Source of the DNA: an uncultured Bacilli bacterium
GTDB taxonomy: Bacteria > Bacillota_I > Bacilli_A > RF39 > UBA660
Direction of reading: 5' to 3'
DNA length: 24,567 nucleotides
Assembly (NCBI GenBank): GCA_934090775.1
Contig: CAKOKF010000006.1
Coordinates: 1 to 24,567 of the forward strand
Position 1 is the stretch's first letter; every line of letters starts with the position of its first letter. This document shows positions 1-6,647 of this stretch, one piece after another. The position numbers and the translations under genes are program-made. The notes beneath the pieces are model-generated. The model was not told the origin of the DNA. It did not search any database and was given only the letters and a program-made list of their open reading frames with translations.

Positions 1-51
1 TTAAAATAGTACTCCAAATTCCAAATAAAATCAACTCTAACTTAGTATAAA

Positions 52-912
52 CTATTTTAAGATATAATTATCAATAAGATTAATTATTAAATTAGTAATA
101 ATAATTGCTATAATACTAGCTTCATAAGGATTAATTTGTAAAAAAAGGAAAGTTAATAAGCCTATTAAAAGACCATAAATCCTTCTTAATTTTTTTCCAA
201 TTGGACTACTAATGCTAATAGCACTCACAAAGATAAAGCTAAAAAGAACTGGACTATTAAGAGTTAACTTTATCAAGTTTATTAAATTATGATTAATAAG
301 TCCATATATTCCTAAAGCCAAACTAAATCCAAACATAGCATACCAGGGAATATCTTTTTTATAGACACTAATATTACTTAATAAAATATAACAAATAAGC
401 AAAATTACTATATTATTACTGCCAATCGTTCCAATTGTTGCACCCCATATTAAATCACTAGCCGTATAAATACTGCTTACCTGTTCTTGATAAATCGATA
501 AATAATTATACTTACCTATGCTAATTAAAATAACAGTAATAATTAATTTAGTAATCGCAACGTTATTTAATTTACAATCATTAAGACATTTTCTTAGTAA
601 GTTATGGACAATAACACCGATAATATCTACTAAATAAGGTATTTGTATCGGCATTAAAAGGGTTAACAAGATTACCTCATAATATTTATAAGGATAACGA
701 TCTTTTAAAAATAAGCTCATTCCTAAAGTAATTAAAATATTAATCATAAGTAGCCATATAACTTTTAAACTAGTTATAATGTTAATAAAACCTCTAGTAT
801 ATTCCAAATAGCCATACTTATAATAGCTAAAACCGATTATCGGTAATAAAATTAATAATAATAAGCCTTCATAATTTTTATTAGTTACTTTTCTAGTTAA
901 ATAATTAGCCAT
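52..912 (-). CDS. rnfD: RnfD-like membrane subunit of an Rnf-type electron transport complex
   Basis: Hydrophobic 286-residue protein with about eight to ten predicted membrane segments. It resembles RnfD/NqrB: a segment at 84-128 corresponds to the conserved stretch ending in the family's NPA region (here NNVAI), 152-165 matches the loop usually written LGNxPGSIGE (here WGATIGTIGSN), and 236-256 matches the family block SPxxxxGxxIYGLxIGLLT. Family knowledge: RnfD carries an FMN bound to Thr of an S-G-A-T motif and helps drive ion translocation between ferredoxin and NAD. Here the place expected for that motif reads VSSIYT (145-150), so covalent flavin attachment is doubtful. I chose the ATG at 912 over an upstream TTG because GGTGA sits five bases before it; it overlaps the end of rnfC by 8 nt. 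The rest of an rnf operon should lie beyond position 1. A frame open from about 55 to 1 (codons for LILFGIW) could be the next gene but has no ATG. Confidence 0.68.
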   Translation of the reverse strand: MANYLTRKVTNKNYEGLLLLILLPIIGFSYYKYGYLEYTRGFINIITSLKVIWLLMINILITLGMSLFLKDRYPYKYYEVILLTLLMPIQIPYLVDIIGVIVHNLLRKCLNDCKLNNVAITKLIITVILISIGKYNYLSIYQEQVSSIYTASDLIWGATIGTIGSNNIVILLICYILLSNISVYKKDIPWYAMFGFSLALGIYGLINHNLINLIKLTLNSPVLFSFIFVSAISISSPIGKKLRRIYGLLIGLLTFLFLQINPYEASIIAIIITNLIINLIDNYILK

Positions 913-2005
913 TATTATCACCAACTTTTAACATTTTCTTACTAGGACATACATAATTACACAAGCCACAATTAAAACATTTTTTCTTCTTCAAAGGATT
1001 AAAATGCCATGGGCACGATGTATAACAAAGGCCGCAATTAAAGCAATAATCTTTTTTATTATCTTGTTTTTGGGATAATTCTTCTTTTTTATTTACTATT
1101 ATTAATTTAGTTTCTTCATTTAAAACATACTTAAAATCAATTGGTTGCCAAAGCATACTATTATTAAAAGTTATATTTATCGCTGACATATCTATTTGTA
1201 AATATTCTAATATTTCTTTTAGAATCGTATATTTAATAACTTTTAAAACATATACTTGTTCTTCGGACTTTATTGTTACATAAATATAATTACAAATATC
1301 CCCACTTACTTCATCATAAATATTTAACAATTCTTCAATACTTACTATCTTCTCTTTTTTAATTCTTAAACTCTTACTAAGAATATCTTTATAACTTAAA
1401 GCAAAATAATCATTTAAAATAATTAATTTTATTTTCGTGCTTTTAATCTTTTTATACGCATTAATTACAGCCTCATAAGTAGCTGGGATAACTAAATAAA
1501 TTTCTTGTAGATAATCATTATCTAATAAATATTCTAAAAGTAATAAAATTTTATCTTTTTCTTGTAACAATAAATAATAATTATTAAAAGCATAAGGATC
1601 TTCATCAAAAGTATCAATATAAAGAACTTTTTGTTCTCTAAATTTCTTTAAAAGGCTTTCTATGATCTCTTTAGACCAATTATCGGTTTTTATTTTGTTT
1701 GACCAATCAGCACTTATATCCCTAATTTGTTCACTATCATTAATTTGCAGAACACTATTTATTTTGTTATCATCATTATTGAACTTATTTTTTATAATTA
1801 AATATCTTTTTTGGCCATTAACGGCCGTTGCTACAATTTCTCCCGTAATTGGAATTTTTTTATCATCAATATAATCATTTTCTTGTACAGCTTTTTTAGG
1901 ATAACTTTTATCTTCTTTTATCGGAATAAAGACATAACTCGGTTTTAAATATTCTCGATAATTATTAGGAACAGTAATTTTTTGTTCTTTACGAATATTA
2001 ATCAT
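905..2005 (-). CDS. rnfC: RnfC-like iron-sulfur subunit, reduced form
   Basis: Protein of 366 residues. Residues 20-72 look like the N-terminal barrel-sandwich domain of RnfC (the turn is PITGEIVATAVNGQ). Residues 128-230 resemble the Rossmann-like 51-kDa region, with DTFDEDPYAFNNYYLL in place of the family's N-x-x-D-E-E-P-Y block. The C-terminus has two complete 4Fe-4S motifs, CFNCGLCYTSCP (Cys 321, 324, 327, 331) and CFNCGLCNYVCP (Cys 343, 346, 349, 353), followed by the PSKK typical of RnfC. Family RnfC is usually around 430-450 residues and has a glycine-rich GGAxFP loop for NADH/FMN. I cannot find that loop between 72 and 128, and the two cluster motifs are unusually close (11 residues between Cys 331 and Cys 343). 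The start is taken at ATG 2005 rather than GTG 2014; it overlaps the uvrC stop by 8 nt, so translation is probably coupled. Assignment to the RnfC family is fairly sure; its electron donor is not. Confidence 0.72.
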   Translation of the reverse strand: MINIRKEQKITVPNNYREYLKPSYVFIPIKEDKSYPKKAVQENDYIDDKKIPITGEIVATAVNGQKRYLIIKNKFNNDDNKINSVLQINDSEQIRDISADWSNKIKTDNWSKEIIESLLKKFREQKVLYIDTFDEDPYAFNNYYLLLQEKDKILLLLEYLLDNDYLQEIYLVIPATYEAVINAYKKIKSTKIKLIILNDYFALSYKDILSKSLRIKKEKIVSIEELLNIYDEVSGDICNYIYVTIKSEEQVYVLKVIKYTILKEILEYLQIDMSAINITFNNSMLWQPIDFKYVLNEETKLIIVNKKEELSQKQDNKKDYCFNCGLCYTSCPWHFNPLKKKKCFNCGLCNYVCPSKKMLKVGDNNG

Positions 2006-4106
2006 TAGCCTCACTCTTTTTATTTTTATCTTCTAAATAAGCTGTTAAATATTCTTTTAAGACACCAGCGGTTTTCTCAGGGATTATTTGACTTAGTTCT
2101 ATAATGCTAGCTTGGGCCATGTTTTTAACACTACCATATTTTTTAATAAGTTCTTTTTTACGTTTAGGACCAATACCTTCGATGTTATCTAAAACACTAC
2201 TTATTGAACCTTTGGAACGGATTGTGCGGTGATAATTAATGGTATAACGATGGACTTCATCTTGCATCCTTGTTAAATAGTGGAAAAGATTAGAAGTTGT
2301 ATCAATATTTATTTCTTTTAAATTGCTATCGACTAAAACATTGGTACGGTGATGATTATCTTTCTTTAAGCCAACTACGGGAATATGAAGTCCTAAATCG
2401 CTTAAAATTTCTTGAGCAGCATGAATTTGGGTTTCCCCACCATCGGTTATTATCAAATCCGGCATGACACTTTCTTCAATTAAAGCCCTATTATAGCGGC
2501 GGTAAATTACTTCTTGCATGGTATGGTAATCATCATTTTTGTCAACTTGAATTTTATATTTACGATATTCACTCTTTTCAGGGCGGCCATTAATAAACAC
2601 CACCATTCCGGATACGGCAAAAGTTCCAAAAAGATTAGAGTTATCAAAGATATCAATTCGATTAATATGCGGCATATTTAAAACAAAGGCTAGTTCTTTG
2701 TTAGCTTCAAAAGTTCTTTTTTCATCAGCTTCAATTAACTTAAATTCATTTTCAAAATATATTTTCGCATTGGTTAAAGCCATATTTAAAAGCTCTTTTT
2801 TAACACCCTTCTCTGGCACTGTAAATTTAGCGTTCAAAGTCGCACTAAGTAAATCTTTATCTAAAGTATCAGGAATTAATATTTCCTTAGGAATTTCATT
2901 GCGTAAATAAAAGTTAGCAATATAAGACTCTATATCATCAGTCGTATCGATAGCCAAGACATTATTTTTATTTCCTAAAAGCTTACCATTACGAATATAA
3001 AAAATAGTTATTGAAGTATAGCCGTTTCGCGTATAATAGTTAATAACATCACGATTTACAAAGTCATGTAATTCAACTTTTTGTTTTTCTGCTATATAAT
3101 CAATATATTCCAATTCTTGTTTTAATTCTAAAGCCATTTCAAAGTTTAATTGTTTGCTATAAATATCAATCTTTTCTAAAATTTTATTTCTTAAAACTGC
3201 GGTATTGCCTCGTAAAAAGGACAATATTTCTTGTTCCATTTTATTTACTTGTTCTTGATCTAAAACTTTGGAACAATAACCTAAACATTCATGGATATGA
3301 TAATACAAACATACTTCTTTTGGCATACCTTCACACTTTTTTAAAGGATACAAGCGATTAATTAAATTAACTATTCTTCTAGCAGCATAAGTATTAGGAT
3401 AAGGACCAAATAAATAATGACTATCCTTTTTCTTGATATTTAGGTATCGCGATATTTTAAGACGCGGATAAGGTTTAGAAATATATTCAATATAAGGATA
3501 AGATTTGTCATCTCTTAACATAATATTGTATTTAGGATTGTATTTTTTTATTAAATTAATTTCAATTAAGAAAGCTTCGGTTTCGCTGGTTGCCACTATA
3601 TATTTAAAATCTTTAATATTTTCTACTTCTTTTGGCATACCTTCACACTTTTTTAAAGGATACAAGCGATTAATTAAATTAACTATTCTTCTAGCAGCAT
3701 AAGTATTAGGATAAGGACCAAATAAATAATGACTATCCTTTTTCTTGATATTTAGGTATCGCGATATTTTAAGACGCGGATAAGGTTTAGAAATATATTC
3801 AATATAAGGATAAGATTTGTCATCTCTTAACATAATATTGTATTTAGGATTGTATTTTTTTATTAAATTAATTTCAATTAAGAAAGCCTCGGTTTCGCTG
3901 GTTGCCACTATATATTTAAAATCTTTAATATTTTCTACTAGCTTTTTCGTTTTGCCAGTTTGTTCACGGTTAAAATAGGATGCCAAACGACGATGCAAGT
4001 TTTTAGCTTTACCAACATAAATGATAGTGCCATTCTCATCAAGCATTTGATAAGAACCAGGCAAATTAGGTACTAAATGCAATTTTTCTTTTATTAAATT
4101 TTCCAT
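1998..4106 (-). CDS. uvrC: UvrABC system protein C (excinuclease subunit) with an internal 104-residue duplication
   Basis: UvrC makes the two incisions beside a DNA lesion bound by UvrB. Domains in order: GIY-YIG nuclease (about 12-95; GSYQM, IIYVGKAKNLHRRL, catalytic-type Glu in FLIEINLIKKYN), a linker with the cysteine cluster (KKCEGM, then CLYYHIHECLGYC), a UVR motif for UvrB (around 315-350), the RNase H-like nuclease (RIDIFDNSNLFG, LIITDGGETQIHAA, DEVHRYTINYHR) and a C-terminal helix-hairpin-helix pair (IEGIGPKRKKELIKKYG). The protein is 702 residues against about 600 for the family. The excess is exactly one tandem copy: residues 57-160 are repeated as 161-264, identical at the protein level. 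The repeat includes the end of the nuclease domain with its Glu and the first cluster Cys. AAGGAG precedes the ATG by six bases. It heads an operon with rnfC-rnfD and diverges from yigZ. Identity is certain; whether the duplicated form is active, or even real, is open. Confidence 0.95.
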   Translation of the reverse strand: MENLIKEKLHLVPNLPGSYQMLDENGTIIYVGKAKNLHRRLASYFNREQTGKTKKLVENIKDFKYIVATSETEAFLIEINLIKKYNPKYNIMLRDDKSYPYIEYISKPYPRLKISRYLNIKKKDSHYLFGPYPNTYAARRIVNLINRLYPLKKCEGMPKEVENIKDFKYIVATSETEAFLIEINLIKKYNPKYNIMLRDDKSYPYIEYISKPYPRLKISRYLNIKKKDSHYLFGPYPNTYAARRIVNLINRLYPLKKCEGMPKEVCLYYHIHECLGYCSKVLDQEQVNKMEQEILSFLRGNTAVLRNKILEKIDIYSKQLNFEMALELKQELEYIDYIAEKQKVELHDFVNRDVINYYTRNGYTSITIFYIRNGKLLGNKNNVLAIDTTDDIESYIANFYLRNEIPKEILIPDTLDKDLLSATLNAKFTVPEKGVKKELLNMALTNAKIYFENEFKLIEADEKRTFEANKELAFVLNMPHINRIDIFDNSNLFGTFAVSGMVVFINGRPEKSEYRKYKIQVDKNDDYHTMQEVIYRRYNRALIEESVMPDLIITDGGETQIHAAQEILSDLGLHIPVVGLKKDNHHRTNVLVDSNLKEINIDTTSNLFHYLTRMQDEVHRYTINYHRTIRSKGSISSVLDNIEGIGPKRKKELIKKYGSVKNMAQASIIELSQIIPEKTAGVLKEYLTAYLEDKNKKSEAND
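3312..3623. repeat. 312-bp direct tandem repeat inside uvrC, copy 1 (C-terminal copy in the protein)
   Basis: This block is followed immediately by a second copy at 3624-3935. The two differ at one position only (T at 3576, C at 3888), which is synonymous for Glu on the coding strand. The length is 104 codons, so the frame is kept. The bases TACT occur at both edges and at the junction (3312, 3624, 3936), a 4-bp microhomology of the kind left by slippage or illegitimate recombination. Confidence 0.97.
3624..3935. repeat. 312-bp direct tandem repeat inside uvrC, copy 2 (N-terminal copy in the protein)
   Basis: Second copy of the in-frame uvrC repeat. This copy is contiguous with the true N-terminal GIY-YIG coding sequence on its upstream side. 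The match to copy 1 runs to 3939 and breaks at 3940. Nothing in it looks like a transposon end or a site-specific recombination site. Confidence 0.97.
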
Positions 4107-4150
4107 ATTGTTCTCCTTACTTTTCCTTCAATTAATACTTCACTTCCTAA

Positions 4151-4156
4151 ATTATA
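4151..4156 (-). promoter_or_regulatory. Probable -10 box for uvrC
   Basis: The minus strand reads TATAAT here, about 45 bases upstream of the uvrC ATG. No convincing -35 hexamer lies 16-18 bases further upstream, so the call rests on the -10 and on the need for a leftward promoter in this divergent intergenic region of 81-93 bases. Confidence 0.45.
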
Positions 4157-4174
4157 GAGTATTTTTTTAAATTT

Positions 4175-4183
4175 TGCTATAAT
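4175..4183 (+). promoter_or_regulatory. Extended -10 promoter (TGCTATAAT) for yigZ
   Basis: TGCTATAAT is a perfect extended -10 element. Transcription would be expected to begin around 4189-4191, on top of the first possible ATG (4188). The in-frame ATG at 4200 is therefore the more likely start, leaving a leader of only about ten bases. The same extended -10 sequence precedes the phosphoketolase gene. Confidence 0.6.
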
Positions 4184-4199
4184 TATTATGGGTGTTTTT

Positions 4200-4559
4200 A
4201 TGAAACTTATTAATTCTAATGAAATAATTATTAAAAAATCACGTTTTTTAGGTTTTTATTATGAAATTTCTAGTCCTGATGAAGCAAATCTTATTTTAGA
4301 AAGTTTAAAAAAAGAACATAAGAAAGCTAGACATTTTCCTTATGCTTATATGTGTTGCGGTACAGCTAAAAAAAGTGATGATAAAGAACCTAGTGGCACT
4401 GCTGGTATGCCTATTTATACCGTTTTAGAGCGTAAAAATATGAATAATACTTTAGTTGTTGTTATTCGTTACTTTGGTGGTATCAAGTTAGGAGCTGGTG
4501 GTTTATTTCGGGCTTATATGGAATGTACCAGCAAAGTTATTGAAGACGTAAAAAAATAG
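4200..4559 (+). CDS. yigZ: YigZ/IMPACT family protein, N-terminal domain only
   Basis: The sequence matches the N-terminal UPF0029/IMPACT domain of YigZ: KKSRFLGFYYEI at the start, KARHFPYAYMCC in the middle, then SDDKEPSGTAGMPIYTVLE, and finally VVVIRYFGGIKLGAGGLFRAY, the family signature. The usual bacterial protein is about 200-215 residues, with a C-terminal ferredoxin-like DUF1949 domain. This one stops 14 residues after the signature, at 119 residues (123 if ATG 4188 is used). The stop lies inside a strong terminator hairpin, so the short form looks like a settled gene end rather than a sequencing break. Cellular role is not known with certainty; the eukaryotic relative IMPACT acts in translational control. 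It is the only plus-strand gene here. Confidence 0.85.
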   Translation: MKLINSNEIIIKKSRFLGFYYEISSPDEANLILESLKKEHKKARHFPYAYMCCGTAKKSDDKEPSGTAGMPIYTVLERKNMNNTLVVVIRYFGGIKLGAGGLFRAYMECTSKVIEDVKK

Positions 4560-4579
4560 TGGTTCGTCCACTATTTTTT
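4551..4579. terminator. Bidirectional intrinsic terminator shared by yigZ and tsf
   Basis: AAAAAATAGTGG (4551-4562), loop TTCGT, CCACTATTTTTT (4568-4579): a perfect 12-bp stem with A and T runs that give a U-tract in either direction. It contains the yigZ stop codon (4557-4559) and lies 13 bases past the tsf stop, as expected between convergent genes. Confidence 0.9.
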
Positions 4580-4592
4580 GTTTTTCTATATA

Positions 4593-5471
4593 TTAGTTAG
4601 TACCTTTAACTTGACTCATAACTTCTTCAGCAAAGTTTTCCGCCTTTTTCTCGATACCTTCGCCTACTTCATAGCGAACCATTTTTTCAAGTTCACATTT
4701 GTTATTTGTTAAGTAAGTCTTAACATCTACATCGCCGTCTTTAATAAATTCTTGGTCAACAAGACAAATTTCTTTAAAGAATTTCTTTAATCTACCAGCA
4801 ACCATTTTTTCAGCAATTTCAGCAGGTTTTCCTTCTTTCATTGCTTCTTCTTTTAATACTTCTTTTTCTTTTGCTACTCTATCTTCAGGAACATCAGCTT
4901 CAAAAGTATATTCTGGTTTCATAGCAGCAGCTTGCATTGCTACATCTTTAGCAACTTCGCTGTTATCACCTTTAACTACAGTTAAAGCAGCAATCTTACC
5001 ACCCATGTGTAAGTAACTACCAAAAGTAGCATCATCCCTCTTAGTTACTACTTCTAATCTTCTTAGAGATAACTTTTCACCAATCTTAGCTGTCATTGCA
5101 ACAATGTAATCAGCAACAGTAGTACCGTTAACTTCTAAAGCATTAGCTTCTTCTACAGTTGTAGCATCGCTATTTAAAACAGCGTTACCAATTTCATCAA
5201 CCATTTTCTTGAAGTCTTCATTTTGAGCAACAAAATCAGTTTCTGAATTAACTTCTAAAATAACTGCTTTATTACCACTTACATAGATATTAGCAAGACC
5301 TTCAGCAGCAATTCTTGATTCTTTTTTGGCAGCCTTAGCAATACCTTTTTCTCTTAACCAATCAATTGCAGCATCAATATTACCATTAGTAGCTTCTAAT
5401 GCTTTTTTGCAATCTAAGATACCTAAGTTAGTAGCATCTCTTAATTCTTTTACTAATTGTGCAGTAATCAT
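4593..5471 (-). CDS. tsf: Translation elongation factor Ts
   Basis: EF-Ts recycles EF-Tu by displacing GDP. The 292-residue protein has the N-terminal UBA-like domain (VKELRDATNLGILDCKKALE), the middle part with IAAEGL, and the core motif NSETDFVAQN that contacts EF-Tu, then the dimerisation and C-terminal parts (CLVDQEFIKD; VGEGIEKK). The usual family sequence in the first helix loop is TGAGMMDCKKAL; here it is TNLGILDCKKAL, a mild departure. AAGGAG stands seven bases before ATG. It follows rpsB by 22 bases with no terminator, so the two are cotranscribed, and ends at the shared terminator. pyrH and frr, which often follow, are not here. Confidence 0.97.
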   Translation of the reverse strand: MITAQLVKELRDATNLGILDCKKALEATNGNIDAAIDWLREKGIAKAAKKESRIAAEGLANIYVSGNKAVILEVNSETDFVAQNEDFKKMVDEIGNAVLNSDATTVEEANALEVNGTTVADYIVAMTAKIGEKLSLRRLEVVTKRDDATFGSYLHMGGKIAALTVVKGDNSEVAKDVAMQAAAMKPEYTFEADVPEDRVAKEKEVLKEEAMKEGKPAEIAEKMVAGRLKKFFKEICLVDQEFIKDGDVDVKTYLTNNKCELEKMVRYEVGEGIEKKAENFAEEVMSQVKGTN

Positions 5472-5493
5472 AAATTTCTCCTTATATTTAATC

Positions 5494-6378
5494 TTATTTA
5501 TTTAAAGATGCGATTAATTCATCTTTTTTCATATTTGTATAGCCTTTAACTTTACGTGATTTAGCCATTGCTTTTAATTCTTGAATAGATTTTGATTCTA
5601 ATTCATCATTTTTACGCATTTCTTCTAATTCATTGCTATCTTTAGATTCAGTAGCTTTTGTTTTTTCTTTTTCTTCAGTAACATAATCAATTACTTCTAA
5701 ACGATTAGCTTCACAAATAGCGTTAGTTAAAGCACCTAAAACGATTTTTACTGAACGAACAGCATCATCATTACCAGGAATTACATAATCAACATCATCT
5801 GGATCGCAGTTAGTATCTACAATACCAAATACTGGAATATTTAACTTTCTTGCTTCTCTTATTGCATTGATTTCTTTCTTAGGATCAACAATAATCATAG
5901 CATCTGGTAATTTAGCCATTTCTCTAATACCACCTAATAATTTATTAAGTTTTTCATATTCTTTCTTAATTTGAATAACTTCTTTTTTAGGTAATACTTC
6001 AAATGTACCGTTTTCTTCCATTTTTTCGATTTCTTCTAATCTCTTAACTCTTCTTCTAATAGTTCTAAAGTTAGTTAAAGTTCCACCTAACCATCTTTCA
6101 GTTACATAGAATGATTTTGAACGATTAGCGCATTCAATACTTGCTTCTTGAGCTTGTTTTTTAGTACCTACAAATAAGAAAGTACCACCATTTTTAGCAA
6201 TATCACTAATCTTAGTGTATGCTTCTTCCATGCAAGCAAGTGTTTTTTGTAAGTCGATAATATAAATATCGTCTCTTGTTGTGAAGATATATTCCTTCAT
6301 TTTTGGATTCCATCTTTTGGTTTGATGACCAAAATGAACCCCAGCTTCTAATAAATTACTAATAGAAACTACAGCCAT
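5494..6378 (-). CDS. rpsB: 30S ribosomal protein S2 (uS2) with a C-terminal Rho_N/SAP-like extension
   Basis: Residues 1-225 are ordinary S2, which sits on the back of the small subunit: NLLEAGVHFGHQTKRWNPKM, RDDIYIIDLQKT, ERWLGGTLTNFRTI, LPDAMIIVDPKKE and VFGIVDTNCDPDDVDYVIPG. From 226 a charged linker (TEEKEKTKATESKD) leads to a helical module at about 262-294 with the pattern SIQELKAMAKSRKVKGYTNM and KKDELIASL. That pattern is typical of Rho_N or SAP/HeH nucleic-acid-binding modules. Total length is 294 residues, against about 230-260 for most S2. Start: ATG 6378 has a strong AAGGAGGG eight bases upstream and is the conserved S2 beginning (MAVVSISNLLEAG). A longer frame reaching 6534 would include the promoter and leader, so I rejected it. 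Confidence 0.97.
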   Translation of the reverse strand: MAVVSISNLLEAGVHFGHQTKRWNPKMKEYIFTTRDDIYIIDLQKTLACMEEAYTKISDIAKNGGTFLFVGTKKQAQEASIECANRSKSFYVTERWLGGTLTNFRTIRRRVKRLEEIEKMEENGTFEVLPKKEVIQIKKEYEKLNKLLGGIREMAKLPDAMIIVDPKKEINAIREARKLNIPVFGIVDTNCDPDDVDYVIPGNDDAVRSVKIVLGALTNAICEANRLEVIDYVTEEKEKTKATESKDSNELEEMRKNDELESKSIQELKAMAKSRKVKGYTNMKKDELIASLNK

Positions 6379-6487
6379 TAAAAATCCCTCCTTCGTTATG
6401 CTTCTATTTACCTGCAAACGATACTTATCACCTCTTCGGCACTCGATAAAATATCTCAGTAAATATGAATATTTGACTTTTAAAGCC
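6379..6487 (-). promoter_or_regulatory. Structured 5' leader of rpsB, candidate autoregulatory RNA
   Basis: The predicted transcript has about 109 untranslated bases. A hairpin is visible on the minus strand: GATATTTTATC (6455-6445) pairs with GATAAGTATC (6429-6420) over ten base pairs with one bulged U. It closes a loop reading GAGTGCCGAAGAGGT (6444-6430). The Shine-Dalgarno lies 3' of it at about 6386-6393. Many ribosomal protein operons are controlled by a protein bound to such a leader; that S2 does so here is only an inference. Confidence 0.45.
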
Positions 6488-6493
6488 ATAAGT

Positions 6494-6522
6494 ATTGTAT
6501 CAAAACATATATTTAAGTGCAA
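6494..6522 (-). promoter_or_regulatory. Promoter of rpsB-tsf
   Basis: On the minus strand TTGCAC (6522-6517) and TACAAT (6499-6494) are separated by exactly 17 bases, a near-consensus housekeeping promoter. Transcription should start near 6487. It lies downstream of the terminator of the preceding gene. Confidence 0.8.
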
Positions 6523-6544
6523 GTAGTAGAACAAAGATTTTCTA

Positions 6545-6578
6545 AAAAAGCCCGCTATAATATCAATTATTATGCGCG
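6545..6578 (-). terminator. Probable terminator of the GH3 gene
   Basis: In the leftward transcript CGCATAATA (6576-6568) pairs with TATTATAGCG (6562-6553) with one bulge. It is followed by GGC and six T (6550-6545). The hairpin lies about 70-100 bases past the GH3 stop and just upstream of the rpsB promoter. Confidence 0.55.
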
Positions 6579-6647
6579 ATTTTTAAGTTTTTATTCTTAA
6601 TTTTTATAAATTATTAAAAGACAAATTTTAGATTAAATAAAAAGGAC

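Noticed and set aside
1662..1874. Plus-strand open frame of 70 codons inside rnfC
   Set aside because: Antisense to a well-supported gene, no ribosome binding site, composition that mirrors the opposite coding strand.
2698..3702. Plus-strand open frames inside uvrC (2698-2910 and 3505-3702)
   Set aside because: Both are antisense to conserved UvrC motifs. The second merely spans the tandem repeat junction.
3312..3935. uvrC repeat as a mobile element or group of site-specific repeats
   Set aside because: No terminal inverted repeats, no encoded recombinase and no target duplication beyond a 4-bp microhomology; it is plain coding sequence copied once.
6379..6534. Longer S2 reading frame beginning at 6534
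   Set aside because: The extra 52 residues cover the promoter, leader and Shine-Dalgarno; the conserved S2 N-terminus begins at 6378.
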